This document shows positions 33,312-42,460 of a stretch of 64,000 bases of DNA, one piece after another. The notes below the pieces were generated by a model that saw nothing but the letters and a program-made list of their open reading frames with translations, was not told the DNA's origin and ran no database searches. Positions within the stretch are counted from its first letter, which is position 1; every line of letters starts with the position of its first letter. Source of the stretch: Anaerolineales bacterium UBA2181. Its GTDB lineage: Bacteria > Chloroflexota > Anaerolineae > Promineifilales > UBA4811. The translations under genes and the position numbers were made by a program. The stretch covers positions 1 to 64,000 of the forward strand of contig DCVT01000024.1 in the NCBI GenBank assembly GCA_002328075.1, read 5' to 3'.

Positions 33312-34405
33312 CCCTCCAACTGGGAATAGTGGGGCTGCCTAACACTGGAAAATCCACGCTCTACAACGCGCTCACCCGCGCTGGAGCGGCGGTAGCTCCC
33401 TACCCCTTTACCACCATCGATCCCAATGTCGGCGTCGCCGTGATCCGGGACCCGCGCCTGACCGCGTTGGCGGACATAGTCCAACCGGAGCGTCTTATCC
33501 CGGCAACCATCGAGATCGTGGACATTGCGGGTCTGGTGCGGGGGGCCCACCGAGGCGAGGGATTGGGGAACCAGTTCCTGGGGCACATCCGCAACGTCGA
33601 CGCGGTCCTCATCGTCGCGCGCTGTTTCGACGATCCAGACACGCCGCACCCATACGGGCGCATCGATCCGTTGGAGGATATGGAGATCCTGGAACTTGAA
33701 CTGGCCTTGGCCGATCTTGGGACCATCGAACGTCGCCTCGAAAAGAGCCGAGCCGCGGCAAAGGCCAACCCTCGCGAATTCGCGGCCGAGTTGCACGCAC
33801 TGGAGAACATCAAGGACGTGCTCCAACAGGGCACGCCGGCCATCGATTGGGCCACGAGCCACGACCGTCTGGACCTAGTGGGTCAGTGGGGCCTCTTGAC
33901 CACCAAACCGCGGCTGCTTGTTGCCAATGTGTCCGAACGGGACCTGCCGGGCGGCGGCCCATCAGCCGAGCTTGTTGAGAAACACGCGGCGGCGCGTCAT
34001 ACTGAGTCCATCGTTATCTGCGCCCAGACCGAAATGGACCTGGCCGATTGGCCGCCCGATGAGGCCAACCTCTATCTGCAGGAACTGGGGGTCGTTTCGC
34101 GTGGTCTGGATCAGGTGACAGCAGCCGGTTATCGCCTTCTTGGATTGATCACCTTCTTTACCATCACGGGGGGACATGAGGTACGCGCGTGGCCTATACC
34201 GCGCGGGACACCGGCACCGGCAGCGGCCGGACGGGTTCATACGGATATGGAGAGAGGCTTTGTCCGTGCTGAGGTCCTCCCCTTGAACGACCTGCTGAGT
34301 GCCGGTTCGTGGGTGTCTGCTCGCGAATCCGGCCGGGTTCGGGTGGAGGGGCGCAGCTACCTCGTGCAAGACGGCGACGTTATCCATTTCCGATTCGCGG
34401 TCTAG
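33308..34405 (+). CDS. ychF: YchF/Ola1-type nucleotide-binding protein
   Basis: 365 aa, ATGA-coupled to the kinase gene. Obg-family P-loop protein that prefers ATP and associates with ribosomes. G-L-P-N-T-G-K-S-T is the P loop (most orthologues have Val for the first Thr), switch I has P-F-T-T-I-D-P-N, Walker B/G3 is D-I-A-G-L-V. The base-recognition motif is N-V-S-E, the N-x-x-E of YchF instead of N-K-x-D. A coiled coil (about 125-200) and a C-terminal TGS domain (about 280-365, ending D-G-D-V-I-H-F-R-F) complete it. The length matches the family. Coupling to a sensor kinase is probably accidental, since ribosomal genes follow. Confidence 0.95.
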   Translation: MTLQLGIVGLPNTGKSTLYNALTRAGAAVAPYPFTTIDPNVGVAVIRDPRLTALADIVQPERLIPATIEIVDIAGLVRGAHRGEGLGNQFLGHIRNVDAVLIVARCFDDPDTPHPYGRIDPLEDMEILELELALADLGTIERRLEKSRAAAKANPREFAAELHALENIKDVLQQGTPAIDWATSHDRLDLVGQWGLLTTKPRLLVANVSERDLPGGGPSAELVEKHAAARHTESIVICAQTEMDLADWPPDEANLYLQELGVVSRGLDQVTAAGYRLLGLITFFTITGGHEVRAWPIPRGTPAPAAAGRVHTDMERGFVRAEVLPLNDLLSAGSWVSARESGRVRVEGRSYLVQDGDVIHFRFAV

Positions 34406-34439
34406 CCACTCGCATCTGCTCTTGGCAGATATCCCCCCC

Positions 34440-34468
34440 TTGTCAAGAAGCACGCATTCTGTTAGACT
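34440..34468 (+). promoter_or_regulatory. Promoter of the rpsF-rpsR unit
   Basis: TTGTCA (34440-34445), 17-bp spacer, TAGACT (34463-34468). The leader to the rpsF start is about 135 nt and contains a 7-bp hairpin, GTCCGGC (34475-34481) with GCCGGAC (34488-34494). Confidence 0.5.
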
Positions 34469-34608
34469 CTCGCGGTCCGGCTGAGCGGCCGGACGCACAA
34501 ACAGACGCGCGGTGGGGCGATTGCTTCCCTGCGCTTTTCGCTCCCGGCATGATTTCCCGGAAAGGAAACGTGACCGGCGGCATGCCCAAGAAAAGGAGGT
34601 TAGTAATC

Positions 34609-34923
34609 GTGCGTGACTATGAGATCACCCTCATTGTTCAGCCTGATATGGAAGACGAGGACCGTATGGCTCTGATTGAGCAGGCCCAGTCCTGGATCAC
34701 TGCCTTGGATGGAGAGATCGCCAAGGTTGATCATTGGGGAATGCGCAGACTGGCCTACCCAATCCGCCGGTTCCGCGAAGGTTATTATGTGCACCTGAAA
34801 GCTCAGATGCGGGGCGAAAATGTCCGCGAGCTCGAGCGTCGGCTGCAGTTGTCCGAATCCGTGATACGGTATCTCACGGTACGAGTCGACGACCAGGTGG
34901 CACAGGAACCGCAAAACGATTAA
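34609..34923 (+). CDS. rpsF: 30S ribosomal protein S6
   Basis: 104 aa from GTG, placed nine bases after AAGGAGG. The ATG at 34582 would put that Shine-Dalgarno inside the gene and is rejected. The protein begins R-D-Y-E-I-T-L-I-V-Q-P and has the central W-G-M-R-R-L-A-Y-P-I-R-R-F-R-E-G-Y-Y-V signature, ending with an acidic tail. S6 binds S18 on the platform of the small subunit. The gene is followed at 15 bp by rpsR; the ssb gene commonly placed between them in many bacteria is absent. Confidence 0.97.
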   Translation: MRDYEITLIVQPDMEDEDRMALIEQAQSWITALDGEIAKVDHWGMRRLAYPIRRFREGYYVHLKAQMRGENVRELERRLQLSESVIRYLTVRVDDQVAQEPQND

Positions 34924-34938
34924 GAGGGAGATATTCCA

Positions 34939-35184
34939 ATGTCAGAAGAGCGAGGATTTCGCCGGGGACCCCGCAAACCGCGTTTTTGCGCCTTTTGCCG
35001 CGAGGACATTGCCATCGATTACAAGGCAGTTGATACACTGCGCCGGTTCGTGAGCGACAACGGCCGGATCAGGCCACGGCGCCAAACCGGCCTGTGCGCC
35101 AAGCACCAACGCCGGATCGCCCTGGCCATCAAACGCGCGCGTCACCTGGCTTTGCTCGGTTTTGTTGGCCCAGAATCCTACTAG
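34939..35184 (+). CDS. rpsR: 30S ribosomal protein S18 (zinc-ribbon form)
   Basis: 81 aa with GGGAG before the ATG. The core D-Y-K-A-V-D-T-L-R-R-F-V-S-D-N-G-R-I-R-P-R-R and A-I-K-R-A-R-H-L-A-L-L-G-F is canonical. It keeps the C-x2-C (C-A-F-C) and C-x2-H (C-A-K-H) pairs of the metal-binding S18 form, which many bacteria have lost. It partners with S6. A gene for L9, often next, is not present; a secreted foldase follows 47 bp later. Confidence 0.97.
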   Translation: MSEERGFRRGPRKPRFCAFCREDIAIDYKAVDTLRRFVSDNGRIRPRRQTGLCAKHQRRIALAIKRARHLALLGFVGPESY

Positions 35185-35231
35185 CCACAGTGGTACTGAA
35201 CAGTTCAACAACCGCAGCATAACGGAAAACG

Positions 35232-36461
35232 ATGGCCAAACGCAATCAGCGATCAGACAAAGACCCTACCGTGCTCACCTACAAGGAGCAGGCCCGTGCC
35301 CGCCGGGAGACCAAGATCCGCCGCCAGACGCTGATTGCGGTTGGCGTGCTCGCATCTATTGTGCTGGTGATCTTGGTGTTTGCCCTAGTCAGCGAATTGA
35401 TCGTAAAACCGGGTCAGCCTGTGGCATTGGTGAACGGGACGGAAATCACCACCAAGCAGTTTCAGGAGAGGGTGCGCCTGGAGCGGGCGCAGACGATTAA
35501 CCTGATATACCAGTATGCCGACATGTTGGGTGTGGAGCAGGTATCAGGAGTCGCAGCCCAATTGGATGATTATGAGGCCGTAGGCGAACAGGTCCTGAAT
35601 ACCATGACCGACGAGCTTTTGGTGCGGCAGGGGGCGACCGCCCTGGGCGTGGTATTGTTGCCGGAAGAGGTCGATCGCGAATTCGAGGTTCAGGCAGGTT
35701 ACTACCGCGACGGCACTCCGACTCCACTTCCCACCTCCACCCCCCGCCCTTCGCCGACGCCGATCTCGCCCACCGAGACCGTAGCGACGCCGATCCCAAG
35801 CATCACTCCAATGCCCACCCCTACCGTGGTCACCGCTGAGGGTTTTGGCCAACTATACAAAGACCGCGTCCAGGACCTAAAACGCAACGGAGTGAGCGAA
35901 ACGACCTTCCGTGACTGGGTCGAGTATCAGATGCTGGAGACCAGAGTGCGGGAGTACTTGATGCGGGACGTGGCAACACAGATGGATCACGTCCAGATGG
36001 ACGTGCTAACCTTCGCAACCGCAGAGGAGGCCAACACGTATCTTGTCCGGCTCAACGCTGGAGAGCCTTTTGACGTGCTGACTGAAGAGGCGGGCGCCAA
36101 CTCGGAAGACTCTGTGAGCGCAACTACGGTGGCGTGGACGCCGCAAAAGGAACTGGGTGAACGTTGGGGAACCGTCGTGGCTCAGTTGGCGTTTGCCCTT
36201 CCGGTTGGCAGTTACAGCCAAGTCACCGCCACCGAGGAAGGTCAATATCTGATTCTTCTGGTCACCGGCCATGAAGAGCGAGAGGCCAGCCAGAGCCTGC
36301 TCAGCTCTCGAGAGCAGGCGCTGTACACGCAATGGACCGAGGGATTGCGCGAACAGGCAACCATAGAGACGCTGGACTACTGGCGCAAACGCGTCCCGAC
36401 AACCCCGGTCATTGACTTCCGAGCACTGATTCCAACGGCCACTACTGCAGCCGCACAATAG
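35232..36461 (+). CDS. Membrane-anchored SurA/PrsA-like peptidyl-prolyl isomerase
   Basis: 409 aa. A basic cytoplasmic start (about 1-35), one transmembrane helix (about 36-58), then a SurA-type chaperone domain beginning V-A-L-V-N-G-T-E-I-T-T-K-Q-F-Q-E-R-V. A linker of repeated Thr-Pro (about 158-197) splits the chaperone region, as is common in Chloroflexota exported proteins. The C-terminal rotamase (parvulin) domain spans about 255-350 (A-N-T-Y-L-V-R-L-N-A-G-E-P-F-D-V-L, later G-S-Y-S-Q-V). It should fold secreted proteins outside the membrane. It lacks a cleavable signal or lipobox and so stays as a type II anchor. A terminator follows. Confidence 0.85.
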   Translation: MAKRNQRSDKDPTVLTYKEQARARRETKIRRQTLIAVGVLASIVLVILVFALVSELIVKPGQPVALVNGTEITTKQFQERVRLERAQTINLIYQYADMLGVEQVSGVAAQLDDYEAVGEQVLNTMTDELLVRQGATALGVVLLPEEVDREFEVQAGYYRDGTPTPLPTSTPRPSPTPISPTETVATPIPSITPMPTPTVVTAEGFGQLYKDRVQDLKRNGVSETTFRDWVEYQMLETRVREYLMRDVATQMDHVQMDVLTFATAEEANTYLVRLNAGEPFDVLTEEAGANSEDSVSATTVAWTPQKELGERWGTVVAQLAFALPVGSYSQVTATEEGQYLILLVTGHEEREASQSLLSSREQALYTQWTEGLREQATIETLDYWRKRVPTTPVIDFRALIPTATTAAAQ

Positions 36462-36484
36462 TCAGCGGACGCACAGGAGAAAGG

Positions 36485-36520
36485 ACGGGCAACGGCAGGC
36501 TAACTCCGTTGCCCGTTTTC
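36485..36520. terminator. Terminator between the foldase and smc genes
   Basis: ACGGGCAACGG (36485-36495) and CCGTTGCCCGT (36506-36516) form an 11-bp perfect stem with a 10-nt loop, followed by TTTTC on the plus strand. It ends the rpsF-rpsR-foldase transcripts and lies at the very end of the convergent smc gene. Confidence 0.85.
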
Positions 36521-39500
36521 TATTCAGCCCTCAGTTTTTCGCCGTCCAGTCGCAGCGACACTACCTGACTGGTGCCGTCTTCAGCCAAGCTGACGCCATA
36601 GATGGTGTCGGCTGCCTGCACTGTTCCCCAGTTATGCGTGATGATGATGAATTGGGTGTGTTGGCTCAACTCTGTCAACATATCGCGAAACCGGCCTATG
36701 TTCGCCTCGTCGAGCATGGCGTCGACCTCATCCAGCACGCAGAACGGCGTTGGGCTCACCTTGAGCAGCGAAAAAACCAGCGCGGCAGCGGTCAGACTTC
36801 GCTCGCCGCCAGACAGGAGAGCCAACCCTTGCTGGCGCCGGCCCGGAGGCCGGGCGACGATCTCCACTCCGCTGTGAATCGGTTTGTCCGGATCCGTCAA
36901 CACGAGTCGAGCAGTGCCGCCGCCGAAAAGCCGGGAAAAGGTGTGCTTGAATTCAGCCGCCACCGCCTCGAAAACTCGTTGAAACTCCCGGTCCATCACA
37001 CTGTCTAGCTCGGCAATCACCTGACGCAATCGTGTATCGGTCTCGCGCAGATCACGCACCTGGTCAGTCAGAAAAGTGTACCTCTGCTTAAGCTCTGCGA
37101 ACTCGGCCGGCGCGTCAGGGTTGGTTGGTCCTAGCCTCTTGATTTGCTGTCTGCGCTGCTGAATCGTATCGTCCAAACCGTCGGGCAGAACCCGTACCAC
37201 AGGCAGCTCGCCTACCATTTCACCCAGAGGAAGCGGCGTCTGTCCTGATATGTCGTCATCCAGAGGCATGTTGACCAGGCCCAGCTCTTCGTTGATTCGC
37301 GTCGCAAGATGACCCAGGTGGGCCTCGCGGCGGTCCAGTGCCACCTGAACCCGGCTCTCAATCTGTTCGGCCGCGCGAACCCGACGGCGAGCCCCGTCCT
37401 CGTCTGACTGCATAGAATCCAGCTGACTTTCGATCTCTGCCAATTGCACTTCAATCGGTGTGATCTCGCCTCCGATTTTGGCAATCTGTTCACCCAGGCG
37501 ATCTGCTTCTTCTCGTTGAGATGCCAGCAGCAGCAGAAGCTCCTCTCGCTCAACAGAGACCGCTTCCGCCCGCCGGCGGCGGAAAGCTATCTGAGAATCC
37601 AATTGCTGCAAGGCTCGCCTGTGAGTCTCCACCAGTTCCTGCTCATGCCGGCGCGCCCCTTCCGTCTGGGCTAACGCCCGCTGATGCCGGGCAAGCTCGG
37701 CCGATAGCGTTTCTATCGGGACCGCGGCCAATTGACCTGCGATCCTGCTCAACCCGACGCGGTTCTCCTCCTGGCGTCGCTGAAGCTCTCTCTCGTCGCC
37801 GGCCAGATCCAGCGCACTCGCGTCAGCCGCCTCTATCTGGCGCTTGATCTCGTCCAATTGGTTCCTCTTCCACTGAACCACTTGATCAAGCCGGTCGAGT
37901 TCACGCATAGCAGTGTCGCGATCATGCCGGAGATCCTGAACCGCGGCGCGCAGCGTCCTCTCCTGGCCGTCCAGATCCGTCAATCTGGCTTCGGCTGCTG
38001 CTACGGCCTGTTCGGAAGTATCCAGAACTGCTTGAGCCTCCGCGGAGTTGGCTCGGGCCGTCTGCAGCCTATCCGGCAGGCTGCGCCACTCGCGCTCCTG
38101 CGCCAGCAGACTGCGGCCGGTGTCTGCTCCAGGTTTGATCACCCGGCCGTCCTGGTGAAATATCCAGCCATCGTCAATCGATACGGTGCACACACCCGGC
38201 GGGACGCTGCGGAACAAACGCCGTGCCGCGTGCCGGGATCGCACCAAAACCGCGCGGCCCAGCAGCAGATCCGCCACCGGTCGGTGTTCAGGTAGGCATT
38301 CCACCAAGTCAGACCCCAAACCCACTACTGCCGGGTCATCTGGGATTTGGGGCGGCTCAGGGGCACGAATCTCGTCAAGTGGAAGCAGGGTAACTGAAGC
38401 ACCCTCTACCGCCGGGTGAGACGTGACGCCTTGGACAACCTGCCAATCACGGACCACCAATGCGGAGCAGTTGTGCCCAAGAACCGCAGCCACAGCCCCT
38501 TCCCAGGCTTCCGGAACATGCAGCAGTTGCGCCACGGGAGCGATGATGCCCACCGGCCGATCCAGCGCCGCCAGCAGCTGCGACACAGTTTCATCATGCC
38601 CAGCGCCCTGCGCTCGCAGGTCACCCAACGCGTTCTGCTGCGCCTGCAACTCGATCACCGCCGCCATGGTTTGGTCTCGCACCAGACGCGCTGCGATCGA
38701 ATCCCGGTTGGCGTCTTTTCGCGCTGCGGTGGCCGTCGCCCTGATCTTTTCCAGACTGACGGATTCTTGCTCAGCAGCAGCCAACTTGGTTTCGAGCTTG
38801 GTCAGTGCGTCGCACTTCTGCGATCGGTCACTGCACAGACCCTCCAGCTCGCCCTGCGTGCCGGCGTCCTCCGTCTTGAGCCGCTCCACTTCGCGGTTCA
38901 GGTCAATGCGTCGGCTGTTTGTGATCCCGACTTGAGACTCGAGACGCATACGCTCCCGTGCCAGCAACTGCTCCTCCCGCCGCAGGGTTTCGGCTACCTG
39001 CTGCGCGGCGGAAAGAGTTTTGTGCGCGTGGTTCACTGCAACCTGTTGTTGCTGCCAGATCTCCGCCGAGTCAGCCAACACGCGTTCAGCCCCCAACACC
39101 CGTGCCTCTGCCCGAGCCTTCTGGCTTTCCAGATCGGCCGCGTCGCCCTCCAGCTCTGCCTGCTGCTGGCCCAGTAGACGCCACCGTTCAAGATGCACCG
39201 CAAGGTCACGCTGGTTCGATTCGGCTTGCTCGTGCAATCGGCTGCCCTGCCGGTGCCAATCGCCGAGTTCCCCACGCAGACGTTGAGCTTCCTTGCGCAG
39301 CAGATTGAGCTGCTGCTCCACTCTGGCCTGGTCCGCACGAGCGCTCTTTAGTAGATCCGCCTGGTCGGCCGCCTCAACCCTTGCCTTGCGCAGGTCACGT
39401 TTGGCAGCCTCCCAGTGATAACCGTACCAGAGATAAAGTAGGTTCTCCAGGTCCGCGGTGATCTGTGCGCACTCTCGAGACCGGGCAGACTGCCGCTCCA

Positions 39501-40113
39501 ACTGCCGCATCCGGGGCCGGATTTCGCCCAGGATATCGTCGACCCGTTCCAGGTTGCGCTGGGTCGCCTCCAACTTGGCCAATGATTCCTGACGTCGCTC
39601 CTTGTAAAGCGCTATTCCCGCCGCCTCCTCAAACAGCGCCCGTCGCTCGTCGGCCCGCAACGCCAATGCGGCATCGATCAGCCCTTGCCCAATGACGCTG
39701 TATGTCCGCTGGCCCAAACCGCTGGCACCCAACAGATCAACTGTGTCGCGCAGCCTCACCCGGCTGTTGTTTAGATAGTACTCATTCTCGCCCGATCGGA
39801 ACGCCCGCCGACCGATAGCCACCTCGGCAAAATCGATCGGCAGTTCGCCGCCCTGGTTGTCCAACACGATGGTCACCTGCGTCATTCCGGACCGGGCCCG
39901 CTTCTGGCTTCCGGCAAAGATCAGGTCCTCCGTCCGCTTGGCGCGCAGCAAGCGATAACTCTGCTCACCCAGCACCCACCGGATAGCATCAGCTATGTTG
40001 GACTTGCCGCTTCCGTTTGGACCGACGATGGCAGTGATGCCATTATCGAACACAAACTCGGCGCGGCTGGCGAAGGTTTTGTACCCCTGGAGTTCGAGCT
40101 TTTTGAGTCGCAT
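36520..40113 (-). CDS. smc: Chromosome segregation protein SMC
   Basis: 1197 aa, the full family length. N-terminal Walker A G-P-N-G-S-G-K-S-N (about residues 32-40) with V-L-G-E-Q-S, two long coiled coils (about 170-500 and 680-1020), and a hinge at about 510-670 with several Gly. The C-terminal head has the signature L-S-G-G-E-R-S-L-T-A and Walker B V-L-D-E-V-D-A-M-L-D-E-A-N. SMC organises the chromosome with ScpA and ScpB, whose genes are not in the window. The start M-R-L-K-K-L-E-L-Q-G-Y-K-T-F is canonical. Convergent with the foldase gene. Confidence 0.98.
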   Translation of the reverse strand: MRLKKLELQGYKTFASRAEFVFDNGITAIVGPNGSGKSNIADAIRWVLGEQSYRLLRAKRTEDLIFAGSQKRARSGMTQVTIVLDNQGGELPIDFAEVAIGRRAFRSGENEYYLNNSRVRLRDTVDLLGASGLGQRTYSVIGQGLIDAALALRADERRALFEEAAGIALYKERRQESLAKLEATQRNLERVDDILGEIRPRMRQLERQSARSRECAQITADLENLLYLWYGYHWEAAKRDLRKARVEAADQADLLKSARADQARVEQQLNLLRKEAQRLRGELGDWHRQGSRLHEQAESNQRDLAVHLERWRLLGQQQAELEGDAADLESQKARAEARVLGAERVLADSAEIWQQQQVAVNHAHKTLSAAQQVAETLRREEQLLARERMRLESQVGITNSRRIDLNREVERLKTEDAGTQGELEGLCSDRSQKCDALTKLETKLAAAEQESVSLEKIRATATAARKDANRDSIAARLVRDQTMAAVIELQAQQNALGDLRAQGAGHDETVSQLLAALDRPVGIIAPVAQLLHVPEAWEGAVAAVLGHNCSALVVRDWQVVQGVTSHPAVEGASVTLLPLDEIRAPEPPQIPDDPAVVGLGSDLVECLPEHRPVADLLLGRAVLVRSRHAARRLFRSVPPGVCTVSIDDGWIFHQDGRVIKPGADTGRSLLAQEREWRSLPDRLQTARANSAEAQAVLDTSEQAVAAAEARLTDLDGQERTLRAAVQDLRHDRDTAMRELDRLDQVVQWKRNQLDEIKRQIEAADASALDLAGDERELQRRQEENRVGLSRIAGQLAAVPIETLSAELARHQRALAQTEGARRHEQELVETHRRALQQLDSQIAFRRRRAEAVSVEREELLLLLASQREEADRLGEQIAKIGGEITPIEVQLAEIESQLDSMQSDEDGARRRVRAAEQIESRVQVALDRREAHLGHLATRINEELGLVNMPLDDDISGQTPLPLGEMVGELPVVRVLPDGLDDTIQQRRQQIKRLGPTNPDAPAEFAELKQRYTFLTDQVRDLRETDTRLRQVIAELDSVMDREFQRVFEAVAAEFKHTFSRLFGGGTARLVLTDPDKPIHSGVEIVARPPGRRQQGLALLSGGERSLTAAALVFSLLKVSPTPFCVLDEVDAMLDEANIGRFRDMLTELSQHTQFIIITHNWGTVQAADTIYGVSLAEDGTSQVVSLRLDGEKLRAE

Positions 40114-40230
40114 TTTGTGCGGCGACAGAATTCGTCAACTGGTTACCCTCTGCGCTGCACGTCGACCATCAGAGCGCACCAGCAGCGCAGGAGTATAACC
40201 GCAACCCCATGGCGTGTCAAAGAACGCCAT

Positions 40231-40259
40231 TTGCGCCGAGAGGGTTCGGGTGGTAGAAT
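40231..40259 (+). promoter_or_regulatory. Promoter of the LCP-DUF711-peptidase unit
   Basis: TTGCGC (40231-40236), 17-bp spacer, TAGAAT (40254-40259), 12 bp before the ATG. If used, the leader is only a few bases long, so the next in-frame start might serve or the mRNA is nearly leaderless. Confidence 0.45.
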
Positions 40260-40271
40260 CCGCTCGGCTCT

Positions 40272-41216
40272 ATGGTTATCCGGTACAACGTCCCTCCTCC
40301 ACAATCGATCCAGCAAGTGCCGCGCCGTCAGTCGCGCGGGGGGTGCGGCTGCTGTCTGACCACGCTTCTTCTGGGCGTGCTCCTGGTTGCGGGCGGTGTC
40401 TTGTTGGCAATGTTCTTGCTAGTGGCGGACGGCCGCACCAATGTGCTGGTGTTGGGTGTTGACCGGCGACCGGAAGAGGGTTACGCAGCACGGGCAGATG
40501 CGATCATGATCATCACGGGCGACCCCGCATTGCCGGCCCTTGGGCTCTTTTCTGTTCCCCGAGACCTCTACCTCCCAATCCCCGGCCGGGGCGAAAACCG
40601 GATCAACACCGCCCACTTTTTTGGCGAACTCGAGCAGACGGGAACCGGTCCGCTGCGCACCATGCAGGTCATCCAGGATACAATGGCTGTTCCACTGCAC
40701 GGCTGGGTACGGATCGACTTTGACGGGTTTCGTGCCGTGATCGACTCGGTCGGGGGAATTGACATGGATGTGGAAGCAGTGATCGTGGATGATGCCTACC
40801 CCACGGAGGACTATGGCACCATGAGGATCGAGATCCCGGCCGGATTACAGCACATGGACGGGGAACAAGCCCTGCAATACGCCAGAACTCGGCACAGCAG
40901 TTCAGACCTGAAGCGGGCCGAACGGCAGCAGAAGGTGGCCTTGGCGCTGGTTCAACAGGCAATTCGCCCGGCCAATTGGGTTAGGCTCCCGCAGGTGGTC
41001 AAAACAATACGGCAGGCGGTTGACTATGACGTATCCGTGCTCTCCGGGCTCCGACTGGGTTTGGCCATCGTCCGCGTGGGCCCCGAGGACGCCGAACGAC
41101 TGGTCATAGGCCAAGACATGGTCACGCCCTACACGACACCGGGCGGCGCCGCGGTGCTGTTGCCAAATTGGGATCGGATTCAGCGCGCTGTTGATCCCTT
41201 TTTCGCCTTGCAGTGA
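40272..41216 (+). CDS. LytR-CpsA-Psr (LCP) family envelope glycopolymer transferase
   Basis: 314 aa. One transmembrane helix (about 27-52) preceded by G-G-C-G-C-C, then an extracellular LCP domain: L-G-V-D-R-R-P-E-E-G, A-R-A-D-A-I-M-I-I-T, S-V-P-R-D-L-Y-L-P-I, R-I-N-T-A-H-F-F-G, the D-F-D-G-F segment with V-G-G-I-D, and Q-A-L-Q-Y-A-R-T-R-H-S-S-S-D-L-K-R-A-E-R-Q-Q. The Arg and Asp residues that bind pyrophosphate are kept. LCP enzymes attach polymers from a lipid carrier to the wall or other acceptors; Chloroflexota envelopes vary, so the acceptor is unknown. The following gene starts 44 bp after its stop or overlaps it (GTGA). Confidence 0.92.
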   Translation: MVIRYNVPPPQSIQQVPRRQSRGGCGCCLTTLLLGVLLVAGGVLLAMFLLVADGRTNVLVLGVDRRPEEGYAARADAIMIITGDPALPALGLFSVPRDLYLPIPGRGENRINTAHFFGELEQTGTGPLRTMQVIQDTMAVPLHGWVRIDFDGFRAVIDSVGGIDMDVEAVIVDDAYPTEDYGTMRIEIPAGLQHMDGEQALQYARTRHSSSDLKRAERQQKVALALVQQAIRPANWVRLPQVVKTIRQAVDYDVSVLSGLRLGLAIVRVGPEDAERLVIGQDMVTPYTTPGGAAVLLPNWDRIQRAVDPFFALQ

Positions 41217-41260
41217 GCGGGTCGCCTGACGGACCCCCAAGAGCGGCCAGGAGCCAAGCC

Positions 41261-42460
41261 ATGCAGATACGCTCAGTCACCTTCTTCGCCGATCCCCAGG
41301 ACCTGCCGCACAATCTGGAGCAAGCCGTAGCCGACGCGCGCGCAGCGTTCACCTTTCCGGTGCAGACTATTCGCCTGGCTACCACACCCTATCCCGATTG
41401 GTTGAATGACATATCTGGACTGGACCGGCTTGTCGGCTGCTGCCGGGAATTTGGCGTGGACTATATGGCCGTTGGCCCGGCCCGGTTGGACGACGATCCC
41501 CATTATGTTGACTGGATCCCCGACTTGGTTGGAGACCACGAAATGGTGTTTGCCAGTGCTGAGGTAGCGGACTTGGGCGGCCGGATTGGCCTGCAACGGG
41601 TCAACCAGGTGGCTGAGGTGGTCGGCCGGCTGGCAACCCTGCGACCAGACGGTTTCGCCAACCTGTACTTTACAGCGACGGCGAACTGCCCCCCGGGTTC
41701 GCCGTTCTTCCCGGTGGCTTACCACGGAGGCGGCCCGGCCGGGTTTGCCTTGGCGGTTGAGGCGGCCGACGTGGCATTGGCAGCAATTGACGGGGCCAGC
41801 GACCTCCACGAGGCCGAGGAGACGCTGATCGGGGCTATTGAACAGAACAGCGCCGGGCTGGCGCGGGTCGCAAGCCAATTGGCAACCCGCCACCATTTGG
41901 CATTTGGCGGGATCGACTATAGCCTGGCCCCCCATCCCATGCCTGGCCGCAGTCTGGGGGCGGCGGTGGAACGGATGGGAGTGTCCCACGTCGGTGCCAG
42001 CGGGTCGCTGTTCGCGGCTGCCTGGCTGGCATCATGTGTGGATCGGGCGCAGTTTCCACGGTGTGGCTTTTCGGGCTTGATGTTCCCGGTCCTCGAGGAC
42101 GCGGTGCTCGCTCGGCGAGCATCCGAGGGTTTGTTGACTCTGGATGACCTTCTGCTCTATTCCGCAGTCTGTGGTGCTGGTCTGGATGTGCTTCCCCTGC
42201 CGGGAAACATAGCTTCCGAGGTGTTATCAGCCATCCTGCTCGACCTGGCTGCGCTGGCGGTTAGGTTGGACAAACCGTTGACCGCCCGTCTGATGCCGCT
42301 GCCAGGTCTCTCGGTCGGGGACCCGGTGGACTTTGACTTTGGCTACTTTGCCCAAGGCGGCGTGATGGCGGCCGGTGGCGGTCTCGAAGGTCGTTTGACC
42401 GCAGGCCTCGAGACGGTTCGGTTGGCGCCGCGCTCCGCCGGTGCAGGAGCTCACCCATGA
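41261..42460 (+). CDS. DUF711/UPF0210-like protein
   Basis: 399 aa from the ATG that follows AGGAG by eight bases; an in-frame GTG at 41213 overlapping the LCP stop is an alternative. Family DUF711 (PF05167) is recognised by M-x-I-R-S-V-T-F-F near the start and by N-C-P-P-G-S-P-F-F-P-V-A-Y-H with following Gly-rich stretches. A Y-S-L-A-P-H-P segment follows, and the C-terminal half is Ala/Leu-rich. Members resemble the glycyl-radical-like fold set but their reaction is unknown. It is ATGA-coupled to the peptidase gene behind it. The link to the LCP gene is by position only. Confidence 0.8.
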   Translation: MQIRSVTFFADPQDLPHNLEQAVADARAAFTFPVQTIRLATTPYPDWLNDISGLDRLVGCCREFGVDYMAVGPARLDDDPHYVDWIPDLVGDHEMVFASAEVADLGGRIGLQRVNQVAEVVGRLATLRPDGFANLYFTATANCPPGSPFFPVAYHGGGPAGFALAVEAADVALAAIDGASDLHEAEETLIGAIEQNSAGLARVASQLATRHHLAFGGIDYSLAPHPMPGRSLGAAVERMGVSHVGASGSLFAAAWLASCVDRAQFPRCGFSGLMFPVLEDAVLARRASEGLLTLDDLLLYSAVCGAGLDVLPLPGNIASEVLSAILLDLAALAVRLDKPLTARLMPLPGLSVGDPVDFDFGYFAQGGVMAAGGGLEGRLTAGLETVRLAPRSAGAGAHP

